NCBI RefSeq assembly: GCF_003383095.1
Contig: NZ_PSYW01000001.1
Location: forward strand, 1,054,001 to 1,118,000
DNA: 64,000 bases
Origin: Haloferax sp. Atlit-12N
Lineage (GTDB): Archaea > Halobacteriota > Halobacteria > Halobacteriales > Haloferacaceae
Direction of reading: 5' to 3'
Positions within the stretch are counted from its first letter, which is position 1; each line of letters starts with the position of its first letter. The position numbers and the translations under genes were made by a program. The notes beneath the pieces were generated by a model. The model ran no database searches. It was not told the origin of the DNA and was given only the letters and a program-made list of their open reading frames with translations. Below, in pieces: positions 1 to 7,526 of the stretch.

Positions 1-47
1 CGATTCAGAACGTCATCGACACGCTCGGAATCTCCCTCGGACAGTAA
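1..47 (+). CDS. C-terminal end of an upstream protein, probably the phosphonate-binding protein (partial)
   Basis: The only open frame before the first intergenic gap reads IQNVIDTLGISLGQ and stops at TAA 45-47. It lies directly upstream of phnC and phnE on the same strand, where haloarchaeal phosphonate importers usually carry the periplasmic-type binding protein PhnD. Only about 15 residues are visible, so the identity rests on gene order, not on motifs. Confidence 0.5.
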   Translation, partial: IQNVIDTLGISLGQ

Positions 48-132
48 TCGGCTCACAAACAATACCATTGCAGTATCATTTTGGCGGTGCCGCGCCCACG
101 AACCGTAGACGCGGGAAGTCCGCCCACACACC

Positions 133-888
133 ATGAGTACCATCGAAGTACGTAACCTCACGAAAGCGTTCGGCGACGTCCGGGCGTTGGACGACGTCTC
201 TTTCACCATCGAGGACGGCGAGTTCGCCGTGCTCCTCGGGCAGTCGGGGGCGGGGAAGTCCACGCTCCTTCGCTGTCTGAACGGCCTGACGAAACCAACG
301 TCCGGCGAGATTCGAATCGACGGCGAACCGGTCAAAGGCCCGCGCGACGACGTGGCCATGATTTTCCAGCAACACTACGTGCTGGGTCAGCTCAGCGCCT
401 ACGGCAACGCGCTGACCGGCGCGCTCAACCGGACCTCGTTCTTCCGTAGCCTCGTCGGCTGGCACGCGGAGGAAGACAAGTACGAGGCGCTCCGCGCGCT
501 GGAGACCGTCGGATTACTCGACCAGGCGAACCAGCGGACTCGAAGCATGAGCGGCGGCCAGCAACAGCGCGTTGGTATCGCCCGCGCGCTCGTGCAGGGC
601 CCGAGTCTGCTTTTGGCCGACGAACCCGTCGCCAGCCTCGACCCCGCCAGCGCCGAGACGGTGATGGGCTACATCCGAAGCGCGGCCGCGGAGCGCGACC
701 TCTCGACGCTCGCGAGCCTCCACCAGGTGAACCTCGCCCGCGAGTTCGGGGAGCGGTTCCTCGCGCTCCGTGACGGGGAACTCGTCTTCGACGGCTACCG
801 CGAGGACCTGACGGTCGACGTCATCGACCGCATCTACGGCGACGTCCAGACCGCGGACATCCGCGAGGGGACCGAGGTGAGCGCATGA
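133..888 (+). CDS. phnC: Phosphonate-type ABC transporter ATP-binding protein PhnC
   Basis: ATPase that powers import of phosphonate or a related phosphorus anion together with PhnE and a binding protein. The 251-residue protein has every ABC hallmark: Walker A GQSGAGKST at residues 36-44, Q-loop IFQQ near 77-80, signature MSGGQQQR at 139-146, Walker B LLLADEP at 159-165 and the switch histidine in LHQVN near 197. The 3' end overlaps the phnE start by four bases (ATGA), which points to translational coupling. The substrate cannot be told from sequence: phosphonate, phosphite and phosphate-ester importers all carry this subfamily. The call follows the overall PhnC-like sequence and the PhnE partner. 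Confidence 0.93.
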   Translation: MSTIEVRNLTKAFGDVRALDDVSFTIEDGEFAVLLGQSGAGKSTLLRCLNGLTKPTSGEIRIDGEPVKGPRDDVAMIFQQHYVLGQLSAYGNALTGALNRTSFFRSLVGWHAEEDKYEALRALETVGLLDQANQRTRSMSGGQQQRVGIARALVQGPSLLLADEPVASLDPASAETVMGYIRSAAAERDLSTLASLHQVNLAREFGERFLALRDGELVFDGYREDLTVDVIDRIYGDVQTADIREGTEVSA

Positions 889-1901
889 GCGGCGGCGACT
901 CGACCTCGGACGACGGCGCGCGAAGCGGCGAGGACCGACACCGCGACGCCCGAACCGACGGCGGTGCCGAAGCCCAGTCGGGGTCGCTCAACCGCGCGCT
1001 CCGGGACATTACCCTCACGAAGCGAATCAAGTGGGGGATGGCGTTCGCCATCTCGGTCGTCTTCGGCTTTTTCTTCTTCGAGGCGCTCTCGGAGGTCGGC
1101 TTCTCCGTCGCCGAAATCCTCTACTACTGGCCGGAGTTCCAGAACGCCCTCGGGGACTTCTTCCCGCGGACGACGCTGTTCGGCCTCCCGTTCGTCGATT
1201 TCGGCTCCTACTGGCAGTTCATCCAGGAGCGCGACCTGTTCGGCGCGGCCATCGTCACGCTGGCGATGGGCTTCGCCGGGACCGTCCTCGGCATCCCCGG
1301 TGCGCTCCTCCTCGGCGTCCTCGGCTCCGAGCGCGTGACGCCCTACCCGTTCAACTTCATCTTCCGCGGCACGATGAGCGTCATCCGCGCCATCCCGGCG
1401 CTCGTCTGGGCGCTCATCTACATCCCGCTCGGCGGCGTCTCGCCGTTCACGGCGACGCTCGCCATCGGGACCGACACGATGGGCAACCTCGGCCGCCTGT
1501 TTACCGACGCGCTCGAAGAGGTCGAAGACGGCCCAATAGAGGCCATCGAATCGACCGGCGCGAACCGCCGACAGACGGTCGTCTTCGGGATGCTCTCGCA
1601 GGTGTTCACACCGTTCATCGCGTGGACGATGTACATCCTCGAAATCAACACGCGCATCGCCGTCACCATGGGGCTCATCGGCGGCGGCGGTATCGGCTAC
1701 GTCCTGCAGACCCAGCGGAGCCTGTTCAAGTACACGAACATGATGGCGACCATCCTCGTCATCTTCGTGCTCGTCGTCTCCGTCGAGTTCGTGAGCCAGC
1801 GCGTGCGCTCGTACATCCGCGGCGAGGAAGAAGAGAGCATGAGCGTCCTCAAACTCATCATCGAGTTCCCCCAGCGGATGGCTCGCTCCATCTGGGAGTA
1901 A
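885..1901 (+). CDS. phnE: Phosphonate-type ABC transporter permease PhnE
   Basis: Membrane channel subunit partnering PhnC. The 338-residue protein starts with about 45 hydrophilic, acidic residues, which is longer than in bacterial PhnE. About six hydrophobic segments follow, beginning with WGMAFAISVVFGFFFFEAL near residue 50. The cytoplasmic EAA-type loop that contacts the ATPase is seen as EAIESTGANRRQTVVFG near residues 220-236. The C-terminal tail is charged and cytoplasmic. The start overlaps the phnC stop (ATGA). The long N-terminal extension is probably a halophilic addition; a later internal start cannot be excluded. Confidence 0.92.
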   Translation: MSGGDSTSDDGARSGEDRHRDARTDGGAEAQSGSLNRALRDITLTKRIKWGMAFAISVVFGFFFFEALSEVGFSVAEILYYWPEFQNALGDFFPRTTLFGLPFVDFGSYWQFIQERDLFGAAIVTLAMGFAGTVLGIPGALLLGVLGSERVTPYPFNFIFRGTMSVIRAIPALVWALIYIPLGGVSPFTATLAIGTDTMGNLGRLFTDALEEVEDGPIEAIESTGANRRQTVVFGMLSQVFTPFIAWTMYILEINTRIAVTMGLIGGGGIGYVLQTQRSLFKYTNMMATILVIFVLVVSVEFVSQRVRSYIRGEEEESMSVLKLIIEFPQRMARSIWE

Positions 1902-1967
1902 GCTCGAAATCGACGGTCGCTCCCGCGGTACGGTTTTTATCGGTCCGCAACGTCTCACCGGTAGCCC

Positions 1968-2759
1968 ATGCCGTCGTCGCCGCGTTCCGTTCCCTCGCCG
2001 CCGCACTCCGCCTCCTCGGGGTCGCGTCTCGCCGCCTCGCCCGTCGCCCTCGCCGCGCTCGTGGTCGCGAACCTCGTCCCGCTCGTCGGCGTCGTCTGGT
2101 TCGACTGGAGCCTGAAGGCGCTCCTCGTCGCCTACTGGCTCGAAAGCGGCGTCGTCGGCCTCCAGAACGTCCCCAAGATTCTCGCCGCCAGCGGCCGCGG
2201 CGACGGCGGGTCGAGCATCAACGCCACCATCAACGGTCGGCAGGTGGACCTCTCGCCGCCCGACGACCCCCGCGACGGCTTTCACCTCTACCCCTCGAAC
2301 GTCCCCATCGCGGGCTTTTTCGCCATGCACTACGGGATTTTCTGGGTCGTCCACGGCGTGTTCGTCTGGTCGTTCGACGCCTTCGCAGTCGGGGCCGGCG
2401 CGGTCGGCGGCGTCCCGCTCGGCGCGGTCCTCCTCGCGGCAGGCGCCACGGTCCTCAGCCACGGCGGGTCGTTCGCCGCCAACTTCGTCGGCCGCGAGGA
2501 GTACCGGAGCGTCTCGCCCGGCGCGCAGATGTCCGAACCGTACCGGCGGGTCATCGTCCTCCACCTGACTATCATCCTCGGCGCGTTCCTCGTCGCCGCC
2601 TCGGGCGCGCCCGCCGCGGCGCTCGTCGTCATGGTTGTCGTCAAAACCGCGCTCGATGCGGGCGCGCACCTCAGGGAGCATGCCCGAGCGAAAAAGCGGG
2701 CGAAACAGCCCGAAGAACCAGTCAGCGAGCGAATCGAGGTCAACGACGCATCGGCCTGA
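1968..2759 (+). CDS. DUF6498-like multi-pass membrane protein
   Basis: A 263-residue integral membrane protein. Hydrophobic stretches appear near residues 28-48, 50-70 (WFDWSLKALLVAYWLESGVV), 115-140, 150-175 and 215-245. The aromatic WFDWSL...YWLES segment is what I associate with DUF6498 proteins of haloarchaea. A TATA-like tttttat sits about 30 bases before the ATG. The last 30 residues are charged (HLREHARAKKRAKQPEE). The function of the family is unknown to me, and the neighbouring transporter and glycosylase give no clear hint. Confidence 0.75.
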   Translation: MPSSPRSVPSPPHSASSGSRLAASPVALAALVVANLVPLVGVVWFDWSLKALLVAYWLESGVVGLQNVPKILAASGRGDGGSSINATINGRQVDLSPPDDPRDGFHLYPSNVPIAGFFAMHYGIFWVVHGVFVWSFDAFAVGAGAVGGVPLGAVLLAAGATVLSHGGSFAANFVGREEYRSVSPGAQMSEPYRRVIVLHLTIILGAFLVAASGAPAAALVVMVVVKTALDAGAHLREHARAKKRAKQPEEPVSERIEVNDASA

Positions 2760-2789
2760 ACGTCGGGGTGAACGGGTGCTCTCGCGACC

Positions 2790-3386
2790 TCAGAAGTCGC
2801 CGAGACTGGCCTGTCCGTCCGAGGAGTCGGCAAGTCCCGAGAGGTCGGCGGCGCGCGCGATAGTCTCGAAGAAGCCCTCGCGCTGGCTCCGGTCGTAGAG
2901 CGTCGCCGCGGGGTGAACCGACAGGAGGACGCGGTAGGAGGCGTCGCCGACGCGGGCGTCCACGACCGACCCGGACTCGTTCGTGATGGCGACGCCACGT
3001 TCGAGCAGGTGCTGTGAGGGCACTTTCCCGAGCGTGACGATTAGCTCGGGGTCGACGAGTTCGAGTTCGCGGGCGAGGTAGCCCCGGCAGTTCGACAGTT
3101 CGTCGCTCGTCGGGTCGCGGTTGTCCGGCGGTCGGCACCGCACGCAGTTGGTGATTCGAACGTCGGCGCGGGCGAGGCCGGCCTCGCGGAGCGCGTCGTC
3201 CAGCACGGAGCCGGAGCGACCCACGAACGGCTCGCCCCCCTCGTCTTCCTTCGCGCCCGGCGCTTCGCCGAGGAAGAGCAGGTCGGCGTCGTCGGGACCG
3301 ACCCCGTTGACGATGCGACTCCGCGAATCGACGAGTTCGGGGCATCGCTCACAGCCCGTCACGCAGAGGCCCTCCATGTGTTCCAT
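2790..3386 (-). CDS. udg: Family 4 (Fe-S) uracil-DNA glycosylase
   Basis: Removes uracil from DNA as the first step of base-excision repair. The 198-residue protein has family 4 features: a four-cysteine iron-sulfur ligand set (C12/C15 in CERC, C84, C100), the catalytic GEAPG motif at residues 40-44 followed by KEDEGGEPFVGRSG, and the C-terminal SVHPAA substrate-binding motif at 156-161. An extra Cys at 81 lies near the third ligand. The gene is followed on the same strand, upstream in transcription, by a DUF99 gene of the type named endonuclease dU, so two uracil-related genes sit next to each other. Confidence 0.94.
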   Translation of the reverse strand: MEHMEGLCVTGCERCPELVDSRSRIVNGVGPDDADLLFLGEAPGAKEDEGGEPFVGRSGSVLDDALREAGLARADVRITNCVRCRPPDNRDPTSDELSNCRGYLARELELVDPELIVTLGKVPSQHLLERGVAITNESGSVVDARVGDASYRVLLSVHPAATLYDRSQREGFFETIARAADLSGLADSSDGQASLGDF

Positions 3387-3410
3387 ACTCGGTTCGAGGG
3401 CGGGGACGGC

Positions 3411-4022
3411 TTAATCCCCGGCGAAGCGTCGCGCGGCGCGGGCCGCCATCCGGGCCACGCGAATCGGCTCGGGGCGGCCGCCGGTCGGGGTAAAGCCGCG
3501 GACGACCCGCGCGGCCTCGTCGTCGTCACAGCCCGCGGCCCGGACGAACACCGACTCGCCGTTCACATCGAGCGGTCGGCGGGACGGGGCCGCGCGGTAC
3601 GTGGCGAGTCGTCGGTCGAGCGCCGCGCCCGAGAACTGCTCGGCGAGCGCGGGTTCGAGCCCCTCGCTCTCCTCGAAGGAGACCGAGAGCACCGGGCGGT
3701 CGAGGTCCGCCGCGAGGCGTTCGATATCGACGAGGTTGAACCACGCCGGGGCGATACCGGAGACGAGCAGGTAGCGCACGTCCTCGCGGCCGAGCGAGGC
3801 GTACAGCGAAGCGATGGCGTCGGTCGCGTCGTCGCCGCCGACGGTGCACGTCTCGAAGGCGAGGCCGTCGACGACCCGGTCGGCGCGGACGACCGCGCCG
3901 CAGAGGACGCTCTCCGGAGACGGGTCTGTCGAAAAATGAGCGTCGTCAGCGTCGTCTGTGGGTGCGCGCGCCGCCCCGGGGGAAGATTCCGCGACCCCGA
4001 GGGCGCGAGACCCCGGCTTCAC
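3411..4022 (-). CDS. DUF99 / endonuclease dU-like protein (UPF0215)
   Basis: 203 residues beginning MKPGSRALGVAES and continuing with the DUF99 block GAVVRADRVVDGLAF, then YLLVSGIAPAWFN and VLSVSFEESEGLEPA. Members of this archaeal family have been renamed endonuclease dU, implying cleavage at deoxyuridine. I rely on that family name and see no classical nuclease motif. The start overlaps the stop of the small upstream gene by four bases, and the stop is 24 bases before the end of the udg start region, so the three genes look like one operon. The insert of small acidic residues at 15-35 is typical of halophiles. Confidence 0.85.
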   Translation of the reverse strand: MKPGSRALGVAESSPGAARAPTDDADDAHFSTDPSPESVLCGAVVRADRVVDGLAFETCTVGGDDATDAIASLYASLGREDVRYLLVSGIAPAWFNLVDIERLAADLDRPVLSVSFEESEGLEPALAEQFSGAALDRRLATYRAAPSRRPLDVNGESVFVRAAGCDDDEAARVVRGFTPTGGRPEPIRVARMAARAARRFAGD

Positions 4023-4189
4023 TCGTCTTTAATCTCCTGGAGCCGGTCGAGGAGTTCGTCGTTGGACGCGCCGATTTCGAAATCGACTTCGCCCTCGTGT
4101 TTCTCCTCACTCGTCGTGACGCCGTCTTCCTCGTCGAAGTCGACGTTCTGGTCTCCTTGTTCGGACTCGTCGTAGCTCCCAAATCCCAT
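4019..4189 (-). CDS. Small acidic DUF5786-like protein
   Basis: 56 residues beginning MGFGSYDESEQGDQNV and ending in a short helix, DELLDRLQEIKDE. The ATG at 4187-4189 is preferred over upstream in-frame codons because homologues I remember begin MGFGSYDESEQ. The protein is almost entirely acidic and polar with no cysteine. It overlaps the downstream DUF99 gene (ATGA), so it is probably the first gene of the uracil-repair operon. Function unknown. Confidence 0.75.
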   Translation of the reverse strand: MGFGSYDESEQGDQNVDFDEEDGVTTSEEKHEGEVDFEIGASNDELLDRLQEIKDE

Positions 4190-4320
4190 ACACTCATACG
4201 TACAGGACCGAGCCCCAAAAAGGATTTGTCGCACGAGTTCGACGTTTGGGGGCGAGTTTCGGTGTCGCGGGGAACGTCTCGCCCGTCCGACTTTTTCCGT
4301 TCGGGCGCGTACGCGGAGGT

Positions 4321-4947
4321 ATGGAAGTCATCCCAGTCACCGCCGACGCCGAGACCTTCACCTGCAACGCCTACCTCGTCCTCGGCGCGCGAACCGTCCT
4401 CGTCGACGCCGGGACGATGCCCGGCGTCGAGTCGGTCGTCGCAGAACACACAGACGACCTCGACGCGGTGGTCGTCACCCACCAGCACTCGGACCACGTG
4501 GGCGAACTCGACGCGGTGGTCGAGCGGTTCGACCCGGACGTGTACGCCTACGCCGACCACCCGCTTCGGACCCACGAACTCGAAGACGGCGACCACGTGG
4601 AGATGGGCGACGAGTCGTTCGAGGTCGTCTACACGCCGGGTCACGCCGACGACCACGTCTCGCTCGTGAGCGGGCGGTCGCTGTTCTCCGGCGACGTGTT
4701 CGTCTACAACGACGGCGCGTTCGACGACGGCAGTTTCGGCCGCACCGACATGCCGGGCCAGTCCCGCGAGCGCCTCATCAGCAGCCTGCACACGCTCCTC
4801 GACCGCCTGCCCTCGACGGTCGAGGCGCTGTACGCCGGCCACGGCGACCCCTTCGAGAACGAGGCCGGCGGTGACACCGTCCGCGATGCGCTCGAACGCG
4901 CCATCGAGCGCGCGGAGCGCCACGAGCCGAAGTATCCGGAGGCCTGA
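4321..4947 (+). CDS. MBL-fold metal-dependent hydrolase
   Basis: 208-residue metallo-beta-lactamase-fold enzyme. The metal-binding motif THQHSDHVG supplies His54, His56, Asp58 and His59; further ligands are expected at H in YTPGHADDH, Asp in LFSGDVF and His in YAGHGDPF. The overall pattern is glyoxalase II-like. ATG at 4321 is chosen because an upstream in-frame start would add a non-conserved tail. The next gene begins one base after the stop. The substrate is unknown. Confidence 0.85.
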   Translation: MEVIPVTADAETFTCNAYLVLGARTVLVDAGTMPGVESVVAEHTDDLDAVVVTHQHSDHVGELDAVVERFDPDVYAYADHPLRTHELEDGDHVEMGDESFEVVYTPGHADDHVSLVSGRSLFSGDVFVYNDGAFDDGSFGRTDMPGQSRERLISSLHTLLDRLPSTVEALYAGHGDPFENEAGGDTVRDALERAIERAERHEPKYPEA

Positions 4948-4948
4948 G

Positions 4949-5320
4949 ATGGCGACCCAGAGAACGGAGCGCGGCCTGACGCGACTACACTACGTCGGCG
5001 TCGGTCTGGCGGCCGTGACGGGGCTGATTCACCTCGCGCTCGGCGCGGGTGCGCTGGCCGCGAACCTCGCCGACCCACTCGGCATCGCGTTCATCGGGGC
5101 CGCCGCGGGCTTCGCGGCCGGCATCGTGGGCATCCTGCGCGGCGACGAGCGCCTCCGCTCGCGGGTGGTGTTGCTCGGCATCCCCTTCACCGCCGGACAG
5201 GTGGTCCTCTACGTCGCGCTGAACTGGCCGAATATCTTTGGAATCGGCGGCGTCGTGGACAAACTCGTCCAGCTCGCGCTGCTCGCGGTGCTGGTCGAAC
5301 TGTATCGGCGAGACGCCTAA
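4949..5320 (+). CDS. Small four-helix membrane protein
   Basis: 123 residues with four predicted membrane helices: YVGVGLAAVTGLIHLALGAG (residues 15-34), an alanine/glycine-rich helix around 48-65, VVLLGIPFTAGQVVLYVAL near 75-93 and KLVQLALLAVLVELY at the C-terminus. The ATG lies one base after the TGA of the MBL hydrolase, so the two are cotranscribed. Similar proteins occur in haloarchaea as uncharacterised families (DUF7475 is a possible name, not certain). Function unknown. Confidence 0.7.
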   Translation: MATQRTERGLTRLHYVGVGLAAVTGLIHLALGAGALAANLADPLGIAFIGAAAGFAAGIVGILRGDERLRSRVVLLGIPFTAGQVVLYVALNWPNIFGIGGVVDKLVQLALLAVLVELYRRDA

Positions 5321-5337
5321 GAGAGAAGCGTGCGGGC

Positions 5338-5484
5338 TTACGCGGCGCGGCGTTCCTTCGACTTGGGTCGAAGGTGCTTGTAGCCGCATTTGCGGCACTG
5401 CTTTGCCTTCTGGGGGTTGCGCGCGTTGCACCGCATGCAGATCTGCTTCTCGAGCGTCCGCTTCGTCGCAGCGTCACTAGCCAT
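5338..5484 (-). CDS. rpl40e: Ribosomal protein L40e (eL40)
   Basis: 48-residue large-subunit ribosomal protein. It carries the archaeal/eukaryotic L40e zinc ribbon, CMRC and CRKC with intervening [10 protein letters not shown], in a basic context ending PKSKERRAA. The short length is normal for archaea, where the protein is not fused to ubiquitin. ATG 5482-5484 gives the conserved N-terminus [19 protein letters not shown]-like GTTATACG lies about 27 bases upstream, so the transcript is probably leaderless. Confidence 0.95.
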   Translation of the reverse strand: MASDAATKRTLEKQICMRCNARNPQKAKQCRKCGYKHLRPKSKERRAA

Positions 5485-5504
5485 GCATACGAGTCCCCCC
5501 GCCG

Positions 5505-5516
5505 GTCGTATAACGC
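5505..5516 (-). promoter_or_regulatory. Promoter TATA element of rpl40e
   Basis: On the minus strand GTTATACG is centred about 27 bases before the L40e ATG, the spacing expected for a TATA box driving a leaderless haloarchaeal transcript. Confidence 0.6.
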
Positions 5517-5597
5517 TTGCGAGACACACCGCCGGCGCTCGCGGCGCTCTCGGCGGCCATCTGGATGGGTCGGAAAACGCGGCGGTCCGCGGCGCGC

Positions 5598-5864
5598 CTA
5601 CGCGCCGGCCTGGCTCAGCGCCGATTCGATGTCGTCGCGCTGGGTGACGCCAACGAAACGGTCGACGATGCCGTCGTCGTTCTCGACGATGAGCGTCGGG
5701 AGCGAGCGAACCTGATACTGGTTGGCAACGTCCTGTTCCTCGTCGACGTCGACCTTGACGAACTCGACGTTCTCGTAGTCGCCCTCGAGGTCGTCGAGAA
5801 TCGGGTCCTGCGTCTTACAAGGGCCGCACCAGTCCGCGTAGAAGTCCAAGAGTCGAACAGTCAT
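5598..5864 (-). CDS. trxA: Thioredoxin
   Basis: 88-residue single-domain thioredoxin, a cytoplasmic disulfide reductase. The redox motif WCGPC is at residues 12-16, preceded by LLDFYAD, and the cis-proline segment is VRSLPTLIV. The length is a little short of the usual 105-110 because the first strand is trimmed; ATG 5862-5864 gives [16 protein letters not shown]. An upstream ATG five codons earlier is possible. The gene stands alone between L40e and Sec61 beta. Confidence 0.92.
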   Translation of the reverse strand: MTVRLLDFYADWCGPCKTQDPILDDLEGDYENVEFVKVDVDEEQDVANQYQVRSLPTLIVENDDGIVDRFVGVTQRDDIESALSQAGA

Positions 5865-6084
5865 CGTATCCCGACGCAACTTGCCTGCCCCCGCGCATAA
5901 GGATTACTCATGGTGCCGCGGCTCTCCGGTTGTGCTTCCGATCATCCAAAACGGATTCCGACCCGTCGGTCCCCGAGACGGCCGCGAGCGGGCTCGTTCG
6001 ATGAGCGCGTTTTTCGGCCCGCGCCGGGGCACGTTTCGAGCGCGAGCCGAAACGTTTACGCGGCGGACGCACGGACGGTGGAAC

Positions 6085-6249
6085 ATGAGCAAGGGCCAGA
6101 ACAGCGGCGGTCTGATGTCGAGCGCGGGCCTCGTCCGCTACTTCGACGCGGAGGACCGCAACGCGATTCGAGTCGACCCCAAGACCGTCGTCGCCACGGG
6201 AGCGCTGTTCGGCATCGGTATTCTGGTGCTGAACGCGCTCGCGATCTGA
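6085..6249 (+). CDS. secG: Sec61 beta subunit of the protein translocase
   Basis: 54-residue single-pass subunit of the archaeal SecYE beta translocon. The hydrophilic N-terminus [20 protein letters not shown] is followed by the family-typical IRVDPKTVV and a C-terminal membrane helix, [18 protein letters not shown]. An upstream T-rich element (acgtttacgcgg, around 6050-6062) fits a TATA box. No neighbour is functionally linked. Confidence 0.93.
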   Translation: MSKGQNSGGLMSSAGLVRYFDAEDRNAIRVDPKTVVATGALFGIGILVLNALAI

Positions 6250-6304
6250 ACCGCGCCGACCGCCGAACGGACGCTTTTTGTCCGCGGCTTCCCGAGACCC
6301 CTCC

Positions 6305-6913
6305 ATGACTACGCTACGCGCCGGCGTCGTCGCCGTACAGGGCGACGTGTCCGAGCACGCCGACGCCGTCGAGCGGGCCGCCGCGGCCCACGGCGTCGAC
6401 GCCGAAATCGTCGAGATTCGAAGCGACGGCCTCGTCCCCGACTGCGACGTGTTACTCATGCCGGGCGGCGAGTCCACGACCATCTCCCGGCTTCTCGAAC
6501 GCGAGGGCATCGCCGACGAGATTCGCGCCCACGTCGACGCCGGCAAACCCGTCCTCGCCACCTGCGCCGGCCTCATCGTCGCCTCCCGCGACGCCAAGGA
6601 CGACCGCGTGACCACGCTCGACCTCCTCGACGTGACGGTCGACCGCAACGCCTTCGGCCGACAGGTCGACAGCTTCGAGGCCCCGCTGGACGTGGCCGGC
6701 CTCGACTCGCCGTTCCCCGCGGTGTTCATCCGCGCGCCCCTCATCGACGAGGTCGGCGAGGGCGTGGAGGTGCTCGCCGAGTGGGACGGCAACCCGGTCG
6801 CCGTCCGCGACGGCCCCGTCGTCGGTACCTCGTTCCACCCCGAACTGACGCCCGATAGCCGCATCCACGACCTCGCGTTCTTCGACGAACTCGCGGTCGA
6901 AGTCGACGCCTAA
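6305..6913 (+). CDS. pdxT: PdxT, glutaminase subunit of pyridoxal 5'-phosphate synthase
   Basis: Class I glutamine amidotransferase that hydrolyses glutamine and hands ammonia to PdxS for vitamin B6 synthesis. 202 residues with the oxyanion motif LMPGGEST at 51-58, nucleophile Cys87 in ATCAGLI and the His-Glu pair in SFHPEL near residue 180. Length is normal for the family. The pdxS partner is not in the window. A T-rich ctttttgtcc at 6272-6281 sits about 28 bases before the ATG as a likely promoter. Confidence 0.95.
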   Translation: MTTLRAGVVAVQGDVSEHADAVERAAAAHGVDAEIVEIRSDGLVPDCDVLLMPGGESTTISRLLEREGIADEIRAHVDAGKPVLATCAGLIVASRDAKDDRVTTLDLLDVTVDRNAFGRQVDSFEAPLDVAGLDSPFPAVFIRAPLIDEVGEGVEVLAEWDGNPVAVRDGPVVGTSFHPELTPDSRIHDLAFFDELAVEVDA

Positions 6914-6991
6914 GCGGTCGGCTAACTGGCGGAGTGGCGGCCGCCCGCCGGAACCAGAGGGTCTTTTTCCGCGCCCGCCCGTCGTGCGACC

Positions 6992-7294
6992 ATGGACGCC
7001 GACACCCCGACCGAGGAGGTCTTAGACGAACTCTTTGCGACCATCGAGTCGCGCAAGGCGGAACTCCCCGAGGACTCCTACACGACGACGCTTTTCACTC
7101 ACGAGAAAGGCGAGAACTACGTCCTCGAAAAGCTCGGCGAGGAGATGACAGAGACCATCCTCGCGGCCAAAGACGACGACGACGAGGAACTGCTCTACGA
7201 GAGCGCCGACCTCGTCTACCACCTGCTCGTCCTGCTGTCGATGAAGGACGCCTCGCTCGACGACCTGCGCGAAGAGCTGAAAGCCCGCTTCTGA
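6992..7294 (+). CDS. hisE: Phosphoribosyl-ATP pyrophosphatase HisE
   Basis: Second step of histidine biosynthesis, converting PR-ATP to PR-AMP. The 100-residue all-helical MazG-like protein shows SYTTTLF, then the metal-binding acid residues in KLGEEMTETILAAKDDDDEELLYESADLVYH (motif positions about 47-76). Length is typical. It is not clustered with other his genes here, which is common in haloarchaea. A promoter-like ctttttccg precedes the ATG by about 30 bases. Confidence 0.94.
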   Translation: MDADTPTEEVLDELFATIESRKAELPEDSYTTTLFTHEKGENYVLEKLGEEMTETILAAKDDDDEELLYESADLVYHLLVLLSMKDASLDDLREELKARF

Positions 7295-7526
7295 GACGGT
7301 CGCGGCGATTCCCGCGACCACGACGTTCGACCGCCGCCGCTCGCCGCCCGCAGTTCCCGGACGAGACGGCCCGATTGCAAAGCACCAAGAGCGTGCACCC
7401 ACGATAGCGCACCCTCTCGATGCACGCCCTCCGAACCCGCGTTCGCCAGCCCGCTTCCTCGCACCTCACGCACTCCACGCACTCCACGAACCACCACGCC
7501 GAGTCCACCTCTCGAGGGTCGGCCGC
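7295..7526. other. Intergenic region with short tandem repeats
   Basis: About 230 bases without a supportable gene between hisE and the MFS gene. It holds two adjacent copies of CACTCCACG near 7471-7489 and a C/T-rich stretch. No clear terminator or promoter was seen beyond a weak T-poor upstream region of the MFS gene. Confidence 0.4.

Noticed and set aside
834-2681. 615-codon open frame on the minus strand over phnE and the DUF6498-like gene
   Set aside because: Antisense shadow of GC-rich genes; Arg/Asp/Glu-rich without any motif.
7467-7489. CRISPR-like tandem repeat
   Set aside because: Only two 9-base units with no spacer structure; no array was found anywhere in the window.
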